16,371 nt of DNA from DAONLM01 sp035406685 (GTDB lineage: Bacteria; Spirochaetota; GWE2-31-10; MWDO01). The notes beneath the pieces are model-generated. The model had not been told where the DNA came from, made no database searches, and was given only the letters and a program-made list of their open reading frames with translations. Positions 6,460-15,972 of this stretch are shown here, piece by piece. Made by a program: the position numbers and the translations under genes. The stretch's first letter is position 1. Each line of letters opens with the position of its first letter. The stretch spans positions 1 to 16,371 of the forward strand of contig DAONLM010000046.1 in the NCBI GenBank assembly GCA_035406685.1, written 5' to 3'.

Positions 6460-6481
6460 CACCTAAGAAGGGAATTACGCC
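6460..6481 (-). repeat. Degraded right terminal inverted repeat of element copy 2
   Basis: ACCTAAGAAG.. ending in CGCC aligns with the right ends of copies 0 and 1, with several substitutions in the A-rich core. The outermost CGCC still complements GGCG at 5717-5720. Confidence 0.45.
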
Positions 6482-6604
6482 TATTATATCAACAAATTAT
6501 AAGATAAATATCCCTGCTTATTAATAAGAGATTCCTCTTGCTTTAATTGAATATGCCCTAATAAAATTCAGATATTCCAGTCATTATCATAATTTATAAA
6601 AAAT

Positions 6605-6631
6605 TTATTAGTTAATTCTAATAATTTTTTT
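6605..6631 (+). terminator. Terminator-like hairpin upstream of the giant exoprotein gene
   Basis: TTATTAG (6605-6611) pairs with CTAATAA (6618-6624) around a six-base loop and is followed by seven Ts. More pairing outside the stem is possible after one mismatch. It would stop plus-strand transcripts running on from hydE. The stem is AT-rich and may be weak. Confidence 0.4.
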
Positions 6632-6651
6632 AAAAAGTATTTCTGAAAAAT

Positions 6652-6680
6652 TTGTATACTATATTAATATGTGTTATAAT
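6652..6680 (+). promoter_or_regulatory. Extended -10 promoter of the exoprotein-lipoprotein operon
   Basis: TTGTAT (6652-6657), a 17-base spacer and a perfect TATAAT (6675-6680) with an upstream TGT extension form a strong promoter. Transcription should start near 6687. GGAGG (6692-6696) lies 13 bases before the ATG at 6710, a longer gap than usual. Confidence 0.7.
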
Positions 6681-6709
6681 ATATAATATATGGAGGATAT
6701 TATAATTTT

Positions 6710-9700
6710 ATGAAAAAAATATTTTTTATTGTATTAATATGTTTTCTTTCATTTAACATTTTTTCTATAGATTATACATGGACTGGAGCAGTGGATAGCA
6801 ACTGGAATAATGAAGCTAACTGGGATGATGGTAATGGATATAATCCAGGTGACGGTTATCCAGATGATGCAGGTGACACTGCGACAATTGGGGCATTAAA
6901 TAATGTTACTCTTAATGAAAATAATCTTACCATTGGGGACCTATTCTTAAACGGAACTCTTGATTGTGGAACAAATAATTTTACTATTGCTAATTTATCC
7001 GGAACAGGCACTTTTAATTGTGGTAGTGGGGCAATCACTATAAATGGAAATGTCACTATCTCTAATTTTAATGGGGATAGTGCGACAATTGTTATCTCTG
7101 GAAATGTAAATAATACAAACTTTACTGCATCGAGTGGAACAACAACTATTGCAGGAGATCTCACAATTTCTGGAACTTTTAATCATAACAATGGGACAAT
7201 TGTTTTTAATAATAATGGTTCAATAAATCAAAACACCTCATTTAATAATATAACAATAACTTCTGGTACAAGAAATGCTTCTGGAAATATTACTGTTTTG
7301 AATAATATGATAGTTAATTCTATATTTAATTTAAATAATAACACTCTATCAATAAGCGGTAGTTTATCCGGAACAGGCACTTTTAATTGTGGTAATCAGG
7401 ATATATCAATAAATGGTAATGTAACAATATCAACAATCTCTTTACCAAATAATGCACTCGCCAACATTGGTGGGGTATTTATGCCAGGAAGTTTTTCTCA
7501 TAACAATGGGACAATTGTTATGAATGGCTCAAACTCACCAGTAGATTTAAAATCTGGTAATTATTATAATATCACAATTAATAAAACAAATCCAACAGAT
7601 ATTGTAAGAAGCAGTGGTCTAATAAATATTGAAAATAACTTAACAATTACACAGGGTATTTTAAATCTAAATGGAAATAATATTGATATAAATGGTAGTG
7701 TGACAATATCTCCAAGTGGAGAATTAAGATGTACAGGAACAGAACAGATAAATGTTGGCGCCAACTGGAATAATAGTGGGATATTTACACCAGCATCATC
7801 AACTGTCATTTTTGATACTATTTCTACAACAACTATTTCTGGCTCTACAACATTTAATAATTTTAGTTGCACAACTGCTGGTAAGATCATAAATTTTACT
7901 GCTGGAACTACACAAACTATCAATGGCACTCTTACTATTACAGGTGCAAGTGGTAATCTTATAACTCTTCAAAGCACGACTGCTGGAACTCAATGGTCTA
8001 TTGTAGACAATGGGGTTGAAACAATATCTTTTGTTATAGTCAGTGATGGGAATGCCACAAATAGTATTACAGCATTAAGCAGTAAGAATAATGGCAATAA
8101 TACAAACTGGATATTTTCTCCTACTACTCTTACCTGGAATGGTAGTACAAATACAAACTGGAATGTCGCTACAAACTGGGATCTCGGATATGTCCCAAAT
8201 GATAGTGATAATGTGGTAATTGCAGATGTTGCAAATGATCCTATTCTTACTGGTAATGTAACAATTAACGATCTTACAATAAATGCAAATGCTATTCTTG
8301 ATACAAATGGTTTTGATCTTACTGTTTCTGGAACATTCTCAAATAATGGTAGATTAAGGACAAACGGGAGTGAAACATTGAGTTTAATTATGGATGTTGA
8401 CTCTGGCGAAGTAGAATATAAAGGGGGAACTGGTGGGAATATATCATTTACAGAGTTTTATACCCTTATTATAAATGGGACTGGCAACTTTACTCTTTCT
8501 GGAAATACTATTATAAATAGAGATGTTACAATCTCTTCTGGAACTCTTGACGGAACTAACAGAACAATAAATATAAAAGGCAACTGGACAAATAGCGTTG
8601 GAGCAGCAGGTTTTACAGAGAGTAACTCAACTGTCATTTTTGATGGGACAATTACCCCAGTAAATGTCTCTGCTGAAACTTTTAACAATGTGGAGATAAA
8701 TAAAACAGGGACAGTGAATGCTACTGGAATATGGAATGTTTCTGGTAACATAACATTAACTTCTGGAACATTTAATCCTAATAATTTTACTCATAATGTT
8801 GCTGGTAACTGGCTTGAGACTGGAATTACATTTACACCTGCAACTGGAACAATTAATTTTAATGGGGCAAGTAATATTACTCAAAGGGCTGGAAATAATT
8901 TTTTTAATGTTACAATAAGTAATAACGCTACTCTCCTCTCAAATATGACTATGACTGGATCCTTAACAATAAATGCTGGCGCCTCTCTTACTATGAATAA
9001 CTTCAATTTTATAAAGACTGGTGCTGGTGCTGGAATAATCTCTGGCTCTATATCCAGTAATAATGGTAATTTTAGTTATGGTGGAAATATAACCATAAAT
9101 GCTACTGGCTCTATAGTAATATCTGGTATTGGCACTCTTACTATTTCAGGAACAACTACTAATAGTGGAACAATAACGGCTGGCACTGGAAATCTTACTT
9201 TTACAGGTAATTATACTGTTAGTAATAATGGAATTCTAAATGGTGGGACCGGATCTATTACTTTTAGCGGAAGTTATACATCTAATAATAATGGGGCTTT
9301 AAATATTGGAGCTGTTCCTGATGGGAATACTGCTATCACATTTAATGGAAATGCAAGCTTTAATGCCACTTCTACCTTTAATTGTTCTCCTACAACAAAT
9401 CCGATAATAATAGTAAATCGCAATCTTACATTTGCAGCAACAATTACATATAATCAAAATAATGATACAATACATTTTCAAAGTGGTAATGCGACTAATT
9501 TAAATAGTGGTGGCAAGACTTTTCATAATATTGTTATAAATAAAGGTGCTGCTGGAACAACCGTAACACTTGGAGCTAATTTAACACAGGCAGCAGGATA
9601 TACCCTTACAATTACTCAAGGGACATTGAATCTTAATAATTTTCAATTTAATTTAGGGGCAGATTTTTCTCTATCTTCTGCAAATGGTAGAGTAACAGTA

Positions 9701-12700
9701 GGTGGTGGAACATTTAATGGCACTGGATATAACATAAGTCAATCAAANNNNNNNNNNNNNNNNNNNNNNNNNNNNNNNNNNNNNNNNNNNNNNNNNNNNN
9801 NNNNNNNNNNNNNNNNNNNNNNNNNNNNNNNNNNNNNNNNNNNNNNNAATACTGGTGCAACGGTTACTCAAACTACCGGGACACTTAATTGTAATAATTT
9901 TAGTGTGAATGGCACAGCCACCTGGACAATTACTGGTGGTCCTACATTAAATATCGCCGGTGATACGACAATTGTCTCTCCAAACTGGAATGCCGGATCT
10001 TCTACAATAAACATGACTGGTGCTGCAAAGAGTATAAATGCAAGTAGTTCTTTATACCATCTTAACATCACTGGAACAGTTACTATAAATACAAATAATC
10101 TTGATATAAATGGTAACCTAACAATCTCTGGAACTTTTAATGCAAATACTCAGGACATATCTATTGCCGGAAATTTTGAAATTATCGGAGCTGGAGTATT
10201 TAATGCAAGTACAAGAAAGGTTACTTTTGATGGGGCTGGAGATCAGATATTCAGGCCAAGAATATCGAGTTTCTATGACATCGAAATAAATAAAACTGCT
10301 GGCTCTGTTAATCTTACCGGAACAGATCTTACTATTAATAGAGACTTTACAATTACTTCTGGAACATTTGATACTAAAACCCAGAATATTACAATCACAA
10401 GAAATTTTATCATAAATGGTAGCTCTTTTATCCCAAATAATCAGACAGTTACCTTTACAGGTGCTGTGGATTCTACTTTTAAGACAAATAACTCAAGTTT
10501 CTGGAATATTGTAATAAATAAAAATGCTGCTAATTTAAGAGTAACTCAGAATAATAATCTCTTATCTTCAAATAATTTTACCATTACGCAGGGGATATAT
10601 GATATAAATGGAAATAACTGGACTGTTAATGGAACATTCTCAAATAATGGGATTCTTGAATTAAATGGAAATGAGACAACAGTTTCGGTTACAAATGATA
10701 CTGATAGTGGGCTTGTTAGATATAAAGGAGCTGGTGCTGGAAGTCTCAAAGTTGGAAATACATATTATAATCTTGAATTTAATAATGGCGGTGGAACATG
10801 GACATTATCGAGCAATATTATAGTGAATAATAATTTAACAATTACTGCTGGAATAGTTGATGCTGTATCTCATCAAATAGATATTGGTGGAACATGGACA
10901 AATACTGGAACATTCTCTTCAAATGTTGATCAGATTGTAAGAATATTCAATTATGGAGCATCAACACCTACACTGAATACAGAAACAAATTTTAAAAGAT
11001 TAATAATAGATGCATCTGGTAAAAATGTTACCATTCAGGGTAATATCACCTGTAACTATTTTGCACTTTACAATGGGACTCTTATATTTTCTGGAACAAG
11101 AACTCTAACTGTAAATGGAGATTTTCTTGCTCTCGGAAATAATGGTTATATAAACGATACAAATACTCTTGATCAATGGAGTGGACCAGTCCGCATTATT
11201 GATCCATCTGCTCCTTACAGTGGTGCAATAAACCTTGGTGCTACTGGAAGCTCTATTATAGTCTCAAACGACTTTTATGTAAATGGATGTAATCTTCTTG
11301 CCACAGCAAACTGGAATTTAAATATTCCAGATAATAATGATGATGTAAGAAAGGCAAGAGCATACGGGACAATTACAGTCCAGAGATCACAGGCAAATTA
11401 TTGGGTTGCTGCAACAGATGGACCTATTGATGGTGGTGGTAACACAAATTGGGATTTTAATAGACCTTCAATAACAATTACAGAAACAAGATCTGATACT
11501 GTTATATATGTTAACTTTAATGATACCATAGAAAATTCAAATAATGAGTTTAATAATGCTATTGCTTCTGGATTTATCAGATACAACAATGATACAGATA
11601 CATTTCAGGGAGCATATACAGATGAAGCATGCTCAACTCCTTTGCCAATTGGTGATTTTACCAATTGTTATCTACTAATTTCTGATACAGCAAACAGAAC
11701 GTGGAATACCTCTGCAACTGGTGTAAGTAGTGGGATAGGAACAGATAGGAATGGCAATGTAAGAAACATTATACCAAATCTTACCATAAGGAATAATTAT
11801 ATTTTAAGAGATAAGGCAAAAAATAGGATTCTGTCTTTACCATTTACATATAATGGGACAATTGATAGATGTAAACCTGTTCTAATAAGTAGCGAGATCG
11901 ATACAGAGACAGAAGCTCCAAATACATTTAATATAGTTAGGCTCGAATTTTCAGAGCCAATTCTTGCTCCTGGTATAAATACAAGCTATCAGAATAGTGA
12001 TGGGACTGTAAATATATCAGCTGGTGGAACTGGTGGCGGCTTAACTGTTGCAGGTAATTTTAGCGGATTTGGAAGTTCCACTGGATCTGGCACAATTATT
12101 ACACATTCAAATACAATGAATACGGTTAAAGCAACCGATGCAAATAAAAGAATATTTATAATAAGATTGGGTGGAAATATTAGTGGAGGCGGATGTATAT
12201 ATTCTAACTCACCACCCACATTTACCGAGATTTCTGGTAATTTTCAGCCAAACGCTAATTTAAGAGATGTAAATGGAAATACTATTGATACAACTGTAAC
12301 AAGACCAATTAATGTTACAAATAACTGGGAATTAACTCCGCCAACATTTTCGCAAATAAAAACAGATGAAAGATCAGGCCAGATAAATGGATTTATAGAT
12401 AATCTTATAATAGATTTTGATAGAAATGTTCAGGTTTACGATGCTCTTACTAATTTTGGGAATAGTAGTGTTATATGGGGGGCAATAACTTATACTGTGG
12501 ATAATGTTAATCATTCTCAAAATAGCATACTGAATAATTTTAATCTTAATCTTATTGAAAATACAACACTACCTTATGGGGATACCAATTCTACACCTAC
12601 TATCACATACATTAATGACAGTAACTTTAAATTTATAGCAAATGTTGGTCGTGTTGAGATGCTTTCCGGGGATAATATGGTAGCAATAGATAATTGTAAT

Positions 12701-14851
12701 CCAGTTATAACAGGGGTAAGTTTTGGAATAGATGATCCATCCTTATCTTTTAAGAGTGCACCATATTATGATACAATTACTGGTAATGTAATTGATCCAG
12801 GGGCGCCACCATATAACTTTAATATGCATTCTGGAACTGGCAATACTACCCTACTCCCAACTCAAAAGACATATCATAATTATATTATGTTTAAATTTTC
12901 TGAACCAATAGCTAGCTTAAATGGCGTAATTACTGACTCAAGCAGTGATGGTTATACTTTTGATAATAGTCAAAGAAGCAATCCTACTTTTGGAGACTTT
13001 ACAACTGCCTCTGGCAATGTTACAGTAGAGGGATTTGGCCAGTTTCAAGGGAATATTACAGTTGATTCACAATCAAACTTTATTCTTTTTGATGATTCTC
13101 AAACATGTTTTATTCATGTTGCTGGTTTTTATGATACAATAAATTCTAACTTTGTAGGACACATTACAAATAGTAATGTAATTAATGTCCCTAATTCTTC
13201 TGGCACACACTATTTTACGACAATTGTCAACCCAAATATTATTGATAATGCTGGATTATCGTTAAGAGAAAGGGATACGGGTGGAGCAAATGCAAATAAG
13301 ATTGAGATAGATTATATAAAAGATTGGGATATAATTTATCCAGTATTTAGATATATACCACCTACTGCTCTTTATAAAGGGGATCCAGTATCTTCTGAAA
13401 TTCCACCAACAACACTGGCAAATGGTGCTGCAACTGGCTCACCTCTTTTAAATAGAGTAGAGTTTATAATGAGTAAAGCAATAAGGGATTTTAATGATGG
13501 ATTTGATATGAACGGCGCATTTGTTTTTACTCTTGAGAAAGGCTCTCTTTCAATCCCTGCATCAAATCTTAGTTATAATACTACTGTGAATAAATTAGGA
13601 GATCTTATAAATAGTTATACCGGAACATCATTAATTGATTCTGATAAAGATGATCAGGGTTTTTCAATAACTTTTGATGAAGAGCCAGGAATGACTGATG
13701 ATGCACGTATAAAATGGACATATCAACAGGTTGCTGGAAAAATCATAACAGATTTAAGAGGATTAAGACTTCAGCCTGTATCAACAGAAAGGTATACTCT
13801 TGAAAATAAACCACCTTATATTAAAGAGACAAGAGCAGTTGTTGGCTCGAATAAAATGTATGTGGAATTTAATGAAAATGTTTATCATAATCCAGGGATG
13901 ACAGATATTTTAGTCTCTGATTTTACTTATACAAATGTGTTTAGTAGTGGAATAACAATTACAAACATAACTCCGATTGATAAAAGAAGATATATTTTAA
14001 CTCTTTCTCAAAGAATTTATCAGGATCATATTGCTGAGGATCTTATTAAAGCAAATCCAAATTCAATTCAGGATTCTTTAAATAATGTAATAGTAAATGA
14101 TATAGACAATCCAGTGTCTTACATTGGTATAAATTTCTTCGAAGATGTTATTATGGAAGATTATGTCCATAAAGGAGAAGGATGGAGAATAACTAATTTT
14201 GATGGAACTGAAAGAATAACTATACAGAATATAAGAATACTTGCTAAAATTAATGTCCAGAAATTTAATGGTTTTAGACCAATTCTATATTATGATGTTA
14301 TTGATGGAGAGGAATCTAAATTCTGGTATCCATCAAAGAATAAAGAGGCAAGAATGGTTCTTGGCATAAGTAAAGGTAATAATATCTGGGAATTCAATAT
14401 ACCTTCCAATGATTCTGAATTAAAAACCGGAAAGGAACTTTCATTTGTATTTAAGATAGGAACATTGTATTGTTATAGAGCACCAAGAAATGTTAATGAT
14501 CCAAAATTTTCACCGTATGATGCTGAGACATACAGGATTAAGATAGCAGAGTTAAAAGAACAGAATAATAAAGTTTCTATTTATAATAATGTGATTAATC
14601 CGAATAATAATGAAGAGACAAGACTCGTATATTTTCTTGAAAAATCAGGTCCGGTAAGCATAGTTGTATACGATCTTTCTGGTAATATAGTAAAAGTTCT
14701 TGTAAGTAATACAGAGAGTGCAGGTAAACATATAATTAGCTGGAATGGCGTTAATGAAAATGGAAAAATTGTTACAAGAGGTGTATACTTTATAAGGGTA
14801 AGAGCACCGGGTATTTTTAATCAAATAAGAAAGGTGCTTATTGTAAAATAG
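6710..14851 (+). CDS. Giant secreted beta-strand-repeat protein with a FlgD-like C-terminal domain
   Basis: The frame spans about 2,713 residues, 34 of them unknown. Residues 1-19 form a Sec signal peptide ending IFS. Residues 23-60 carry a W-T-G .. NW .. NW pattern (YTWTGAVDSNW, EANWDDG) that starts many exported beta-helix proteins; it recurs near 474-510 (TWNGSTNTNW, TNWDLG). Up to about 1,580 the protein is rich in T, N, G, S and I, with repeated units such as SGTFN, NNLTI and FNNITI, as expected of a long parallel beta-helix. From about 1,590 to 2,600 come Ig-like segments resembling the SbsA type (IVRLEFSEPI, MYVEFNENVY). The last 93 residues resemble FlgD Ig-like or secretion-tail domains (VYDLSGNIVKVL, SAGKHIISWNG, GVYFIRV). 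No LPXTG, anchor helix or autotransporter barrel was seen. It is probably an outer-surface or released protein; its ligand is unknown. Confidence 0.85.
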   Translation: MKKIFFIVLICFLSFNIFSIDYTWTGAVDSNWNNEANWDDGNGYNPGDGYPDDAGDTATIGALNNVTLNENNLTIGDLFLNGTLDCGTNNFTIANLSGTGTFNCGSGAITINGNVTISNFNGDSATIVISGNVNNTNFTASSGTTTIAGDLTISGTFNHNNGTIVFNNNGSINQNTSFNNITITSGTRNASGNITVLNNMIVNSIFNLNNNTLSISGSLSGTGTFNCGNQDISINGNVTISTISLPNNALANIGGVFMPGSFSHNNGTIVMNGSNSPVDLKSGNYYNITINKTNPTDIVRSSGLINIENNLTITQGILNLNGNNIDINGSVTISPSGELRCTGTEQINVGANWNNSGIFTPASSTVIFDTISTTTISGSTTFNNFSCTTAGKIINFTAGTTQTINGTLTITGASGNLITLQSTTAGTQWSIVDNGVETISFVIVSDGNATNSITALSSKNNGNNTNWIFSPTTLTWNGSTNTNWNVATNWDLGYVPNDSDNVVIADVANDPILTGNVTINDLTINANAILDTNGFDLTVSGTFSNNGRLRTNGSETLSLIMDVDSGEVEYKGGTGGNISFTEFYTLIINGTGNFTLSGNTIINRDVTISSGTLDGTNRTINIKGNWTNSVGAAGFTESNSTVIFDGTITPVNVSAETFNNVEINKTGTVNATGIWNVSGNITLTSGTFNPNNFTHNVAGNWLETGITFTPATGTINFNGASNITQRAGNNFFNVTISNNATLLSNMTMTGSLTINAGASLTMNNFNFIKTGAGAGIISGSISSNNGNFSYGGNITINATGSIVISGIGTLTISGTTTNSGTITAGTGNLTFTGNYTVSNNGILNGGTGSITFSGSYTSNNNGALNIGAVPDGNTAITFNGNASFNATSTFNCSPTTNPIIIVNRNLTFAATITYNQNNDTIHFQSGNATNLNSGGKTFHNIVINKGAAGTTVTLGANLTQAAGYTLTITQGTLNLNNFQFNLGADFSLSSANGRVTVGGGTFNGTGYNISQSXXXXXXXXXXXXXXXXXXXXXXXXXXXXXXXXXXNTGATVTQTTGTLNCNNFSVNGTATWTITGGPTLNIAGDTTIVSPNWNAGSSTINMTGAAKSINASSSLYHLNITGTVTINTNNLDINGNLTISGTFNANTQDISIAGNFEIIGAGVFNASTRKVTFDGAGDQIFRPRISSFYDIEINKTAGSVNLTGTDLTINRDFTITSGTFDTKTQNITITRNFIINGSSFIPNNQTVTFTGAVDSTFKTNNSSFWNIVINKNAANLRVTQNNNLLSSNNFTITQGIYDINGNNWTVNGTFSNNGILELNGNETTVSVTNDTDSGLVRYKGAGAGSLKVGNTYYNLEFNNGGGTWTLSSNIIVNNNLTITAGIVDAVSHQIDIGGTWTNTGTFSSNVDQIVRIFNYGASTPTLNTETNFKRLIIDASGKNVTIQGNITCNYFALYNGTLIFSGTRTLTVNGDFLALGNNGYINDTNTLDQWSGPVRIIDPSAPYSGAINLGATGSSIIVSNDFYVNGCNLLATANWNLNIPDNNDDVRKARAYGTITVQRSQANYWVAATDGPIDGGGNTNWDFNRPSITITETRSDTVIYVNFNDTIENSNNEFNNAIASGFIRYNNDTDTFQGAYTDEACSTPLPIGDFTNCYLLISDTANRTWNTSATGVSSGIGTDRNGNVRNIIPNLTIRNNYILRDKAKNRILSLPFTYNGTIDRCKPVLISSEIDTETEAPNTFNIVRLEFSEPILAPGINTSYQNSDGTVNISAGGTGGGLTVAGNFSGFGSSTGSGTIITHSNTMNTVKATDANKRIFIIRLGGNISGGGCIYSNSPPTFTEISGNFQPNANLRDVNGNTIDTTVTRPINVTNNWELTPPTFSQIKTDERSGQINGFIDNLIIDFDRNVQVYDALTNFGNSSVIWGAITYTVDNVNHSQNSILNNFNLNLIENTTLPYGDTNSTPTITYINDSNFKFIANVGRVEMLSGDNMVAIDNCNPVITGVSFGIDDPSLSFKSAPYYDTITGNVIDPGAPPYNFNMHSGTGNTTLLPTQKTYHNYIMFKFSEPIASLNGVITDSSSDGYTFDNSQRSNPTFGDFTTASGNVTVEGFGQFQGNITVDSQSNFILFDDSQTCFIHVAGFYDTINSNFVGHITNSNVINVPNSSGTHYFTTIVNPNIIDNAGLSLRERDTGGANANKIEIDYIKDWDIIYPVFRYIPPTALYKGDPVSSEIPPTTLANGAATGSPLLNRVEFIMSKAIRDFNDGFDMNGAFVFTLEKGSLSIPASNLSYNTTVNKLGDLINSYTGTSLIDSDKDDQGFSITFDEEPGMTDDARIKWTYQQVAGKIITDLRGLRLQPVSTERYTLENKPPYIKETRAVVGSNKMYVEFNENVYHNPGMTDILVSDFTYTNVFSSGITITNITPIDKRRYILTLSQRIYQDHIAEDLIKANPNSIQDSLNNVIVNDIDNPVSYIGINFFEDVIMEDYVHKGEGWRITNFDGTERITIQNIRILAKINVQKFNGFRPILYYDVIDGEESKFWYPSKNKEARMVLGISKGNNIWEFNIPSNDSELKTGKELSFVFKIGTLYCYRAPRNVNDPKFSPYDAETYRIKIAELKEQNNKVSIYNNVINPNNNEETRLVYFLEKSGPVSIVVYDLSGNIVKVLVSNTESAGKHIISWNGVNENGKIVTRGVYFIRVRAPGIFNQIRKVLIVK
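6994..7394 (+). repeat. Intragenic 32-base direct repeat pair
   Basis: A 32-base stretch at 6994-7025 is repeated exactly at 7363-7394. It encodes LSGTGTFNCG in both places. A further 21-base match (CATAACAATGGGACAATTGTT) follows each, near 7183 and 7499. The near-identical DNA points to recent internal duplication within the beta-strand region. Confidence 0.75.
9748..9847. other. Assembly gap of 100 Ns inside the giant exoprotein gene
   Basis: Exactly 100 Ns interrupt the gene at residues 1013-1046. A round 100 is the usual placeholder for a gap of unknown size, so the protein length and the continuity of frame across it are not established. The gap lies in the most repetitive part of the gene, where collapse of repeats is likely. 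Confidence 0.97.
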
Positions 14852-14862
14852 AGGGGTTTTTT

Positions 14863-15897
14863 ATGAAGAAAAAGATAATTTTATTTATAAGTGTTATATC
14901 TATATTCAATTGTACTTATGAAGACCCATTTAAAGAATATGATGGGAAAAATCTTATATCAAGACTCGATTTAACATCTGATTGGGTAATAGATAGTGGG
15001 GTTCAAATAGATGCCACAGATGAAATACCACCTTCAGGTTATAATAAATGCTACTATTTTTATTTTATAAATCTACTTGATGAAAAAAGTTCTAATTTTG
15101 AAACATCGATAAATGCTGGAGATACTGGAAATTGGATTGCATCAGCTAATAATCCTGGAGTGTCAGCATCCCCATCTAATTTTGAAGTAGTTCCTAATCC
15201 CTCTGACAAGCTCGAAGGTAATAAAAGTCTATATATAAAACTTGATAATAATCCAGATCCAAAGTATATCTATTATGAATTTACACCAGTTATATCTACA
15301 AATTATACTTTTAAGTTTGATTATTATAGCCCTGGAGCGAGCGGGATTGGAATTAGTTTTGGGCTTTCTGATAATAGCAATGACGAACAAATTTTTAATG
15401 ATACAAGCCCGGCAAATACAAAAGACTCTATTTTTATTAATTTTGTAAGTCTATCGGCAAACCCTTCTCAAATAAAATTTGGCTTTAAAGAGAATAAAAA
15501 CTGGGAAAGTGGTATTGATTTATATATTGATAAAATTGCTCTTTTTGCTTCAAGTAACCACTCTGTTTCTAAATTACTTAATATTGTTGAATCCAAAGAT
15601 CAAACAAACGATGGAACAGGAGAAATTTTCCATGAAGGGGTATATAGATTTTTAATATATGCAAAATCTTATACATCAAATATTCTTACTATGAAAATAG
15701 GTGGGGCTACGAAAGAATTTACTCTGACAGACAGCTGGAAAAAATATAATGTTGAAGCTCAAATTTTAAGAACCGAGGGATTTCTAAAATTGGAGATTTT
15801 GCCAACCTCAACAGATGATAGTAAAAAATTCCCAGGGGGAATTTTTATAACAAAGCCAGAATTATATTTTCTATATAATCAGCCCAATCCTAATTGA
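14863..15897 (+). CDS. Lipoprotein with two carbohydrate-binding-like beta-sandwich halves
   Basis: The 344-residue product opens with a lipoprotein signal peptide: KKK, a hydrophobic stretch, then IFNC with the lipidated cysteine at residue 17. Asn just before Cys is unusual in general but tolerated in spirochaete lipoboxes. Two halves then resemble galactose-binding or CBM4/9-type sandwiches. The first, about residues 75-228, ends with the typical DLYIDKIALF. The second, about 235-335, ends GIFITKPELYF. I recognise no named family. The gene begins 12 bases after the exoprotein stop, with GAGGGG six bases before the ATG, so the two are co-transcribed. It may hold the large secreted partner or bind glycans at the surface; that is inference from context. 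Confidence 0.82.
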   Translation: MKKKIILFISVISIFNCTYEDPFKEYDGKNLISRLDLTSDWVIDSGVQIDATDEIPPSGYNKCYYFYFINLLDEKSSNFETSINAGDTGNWIASANNPGVSASPSNFEVVPNPSDKLEGNKSLYIKLDNNPDPKYIYYEFTPVISTNYTFKFDYYSPGASGIGISFGLSDNSNDEQIFNDTSPANTKDSIFINFVSLSANPSQIKFGFKENKNWESGIDLYIDKIALFASSNHSVSKLLNIVESKDQTNDGTGEIFHEGVYRFLIYAKSYTSNILTMKIGGATKEFTLTDSWKKYNVEAQILRTEGFLKLEILPTSTDDSKKFPGGIFITKPELYFLYNQPNPN

Positions 15898-15950
15898 GTA
15901 AAAGGTATTAACCCAACTTTGTCATAATAAATTTCATATCTTCTTTAAAC

Positions 15951-15972
15951 ATCGATAGTTATATCGATTTTT
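15951..15972 (+). terminator. Terminator-like hairpin after the lipoprotein gene
   Basis: ATCGATA (15951-15957) and TATCGAT (15962-15968) pair perfectly around GTTA and are followed by a short T-run. The hairpin lies 54 bases after the lipoprotein stop. The short stem makes it a moderate candidate. Confidence 0.45.

Larger units (their letters stand above)
5717..6481 (-). mobile_element. Repeated single-gene element, copy 2 (about 0.77 kb)
   Basis: This is the second full copy, in the same orientation as copy 1. Its left arm (5717-5833) parallels 2017-2136, including GATAGATTTATC where copy 1 has GATAAATTTATC. Its right arm (about 6390-6481) parallels copies 0 and 1. The left end reads GGCGCTG followed by TTTTATTTTTAGGCAA, an exact 16-base match to the complement of copy 0's right end (75-90). 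The right end (6460-6481) is degraded in the core but still ends in CGCC, complementary to the GGCG at the left end. The single gene inside is intact. No target duplication was recognised. Mobility is inferred from the repeat and the inverted ends; no transposase motif was found. Confidence 0.62.

Noticed and set aside
6856..12219. Several minus-strand open frames of 60-121 codons inside the giant gene
   Set aside because: Their translations are biased mirror images of the T/N/G/S-rich repeats, with no start signals; the plus-strand gene explains the region.
14570..14851. Type IX secretion signal at the end of the giant protein
   Set aside because: The C-terminus resembles such tails, but FlgD-like Ig domains look alike, and nothing else in the window points to a Bacteroidetes host or a type IX system.
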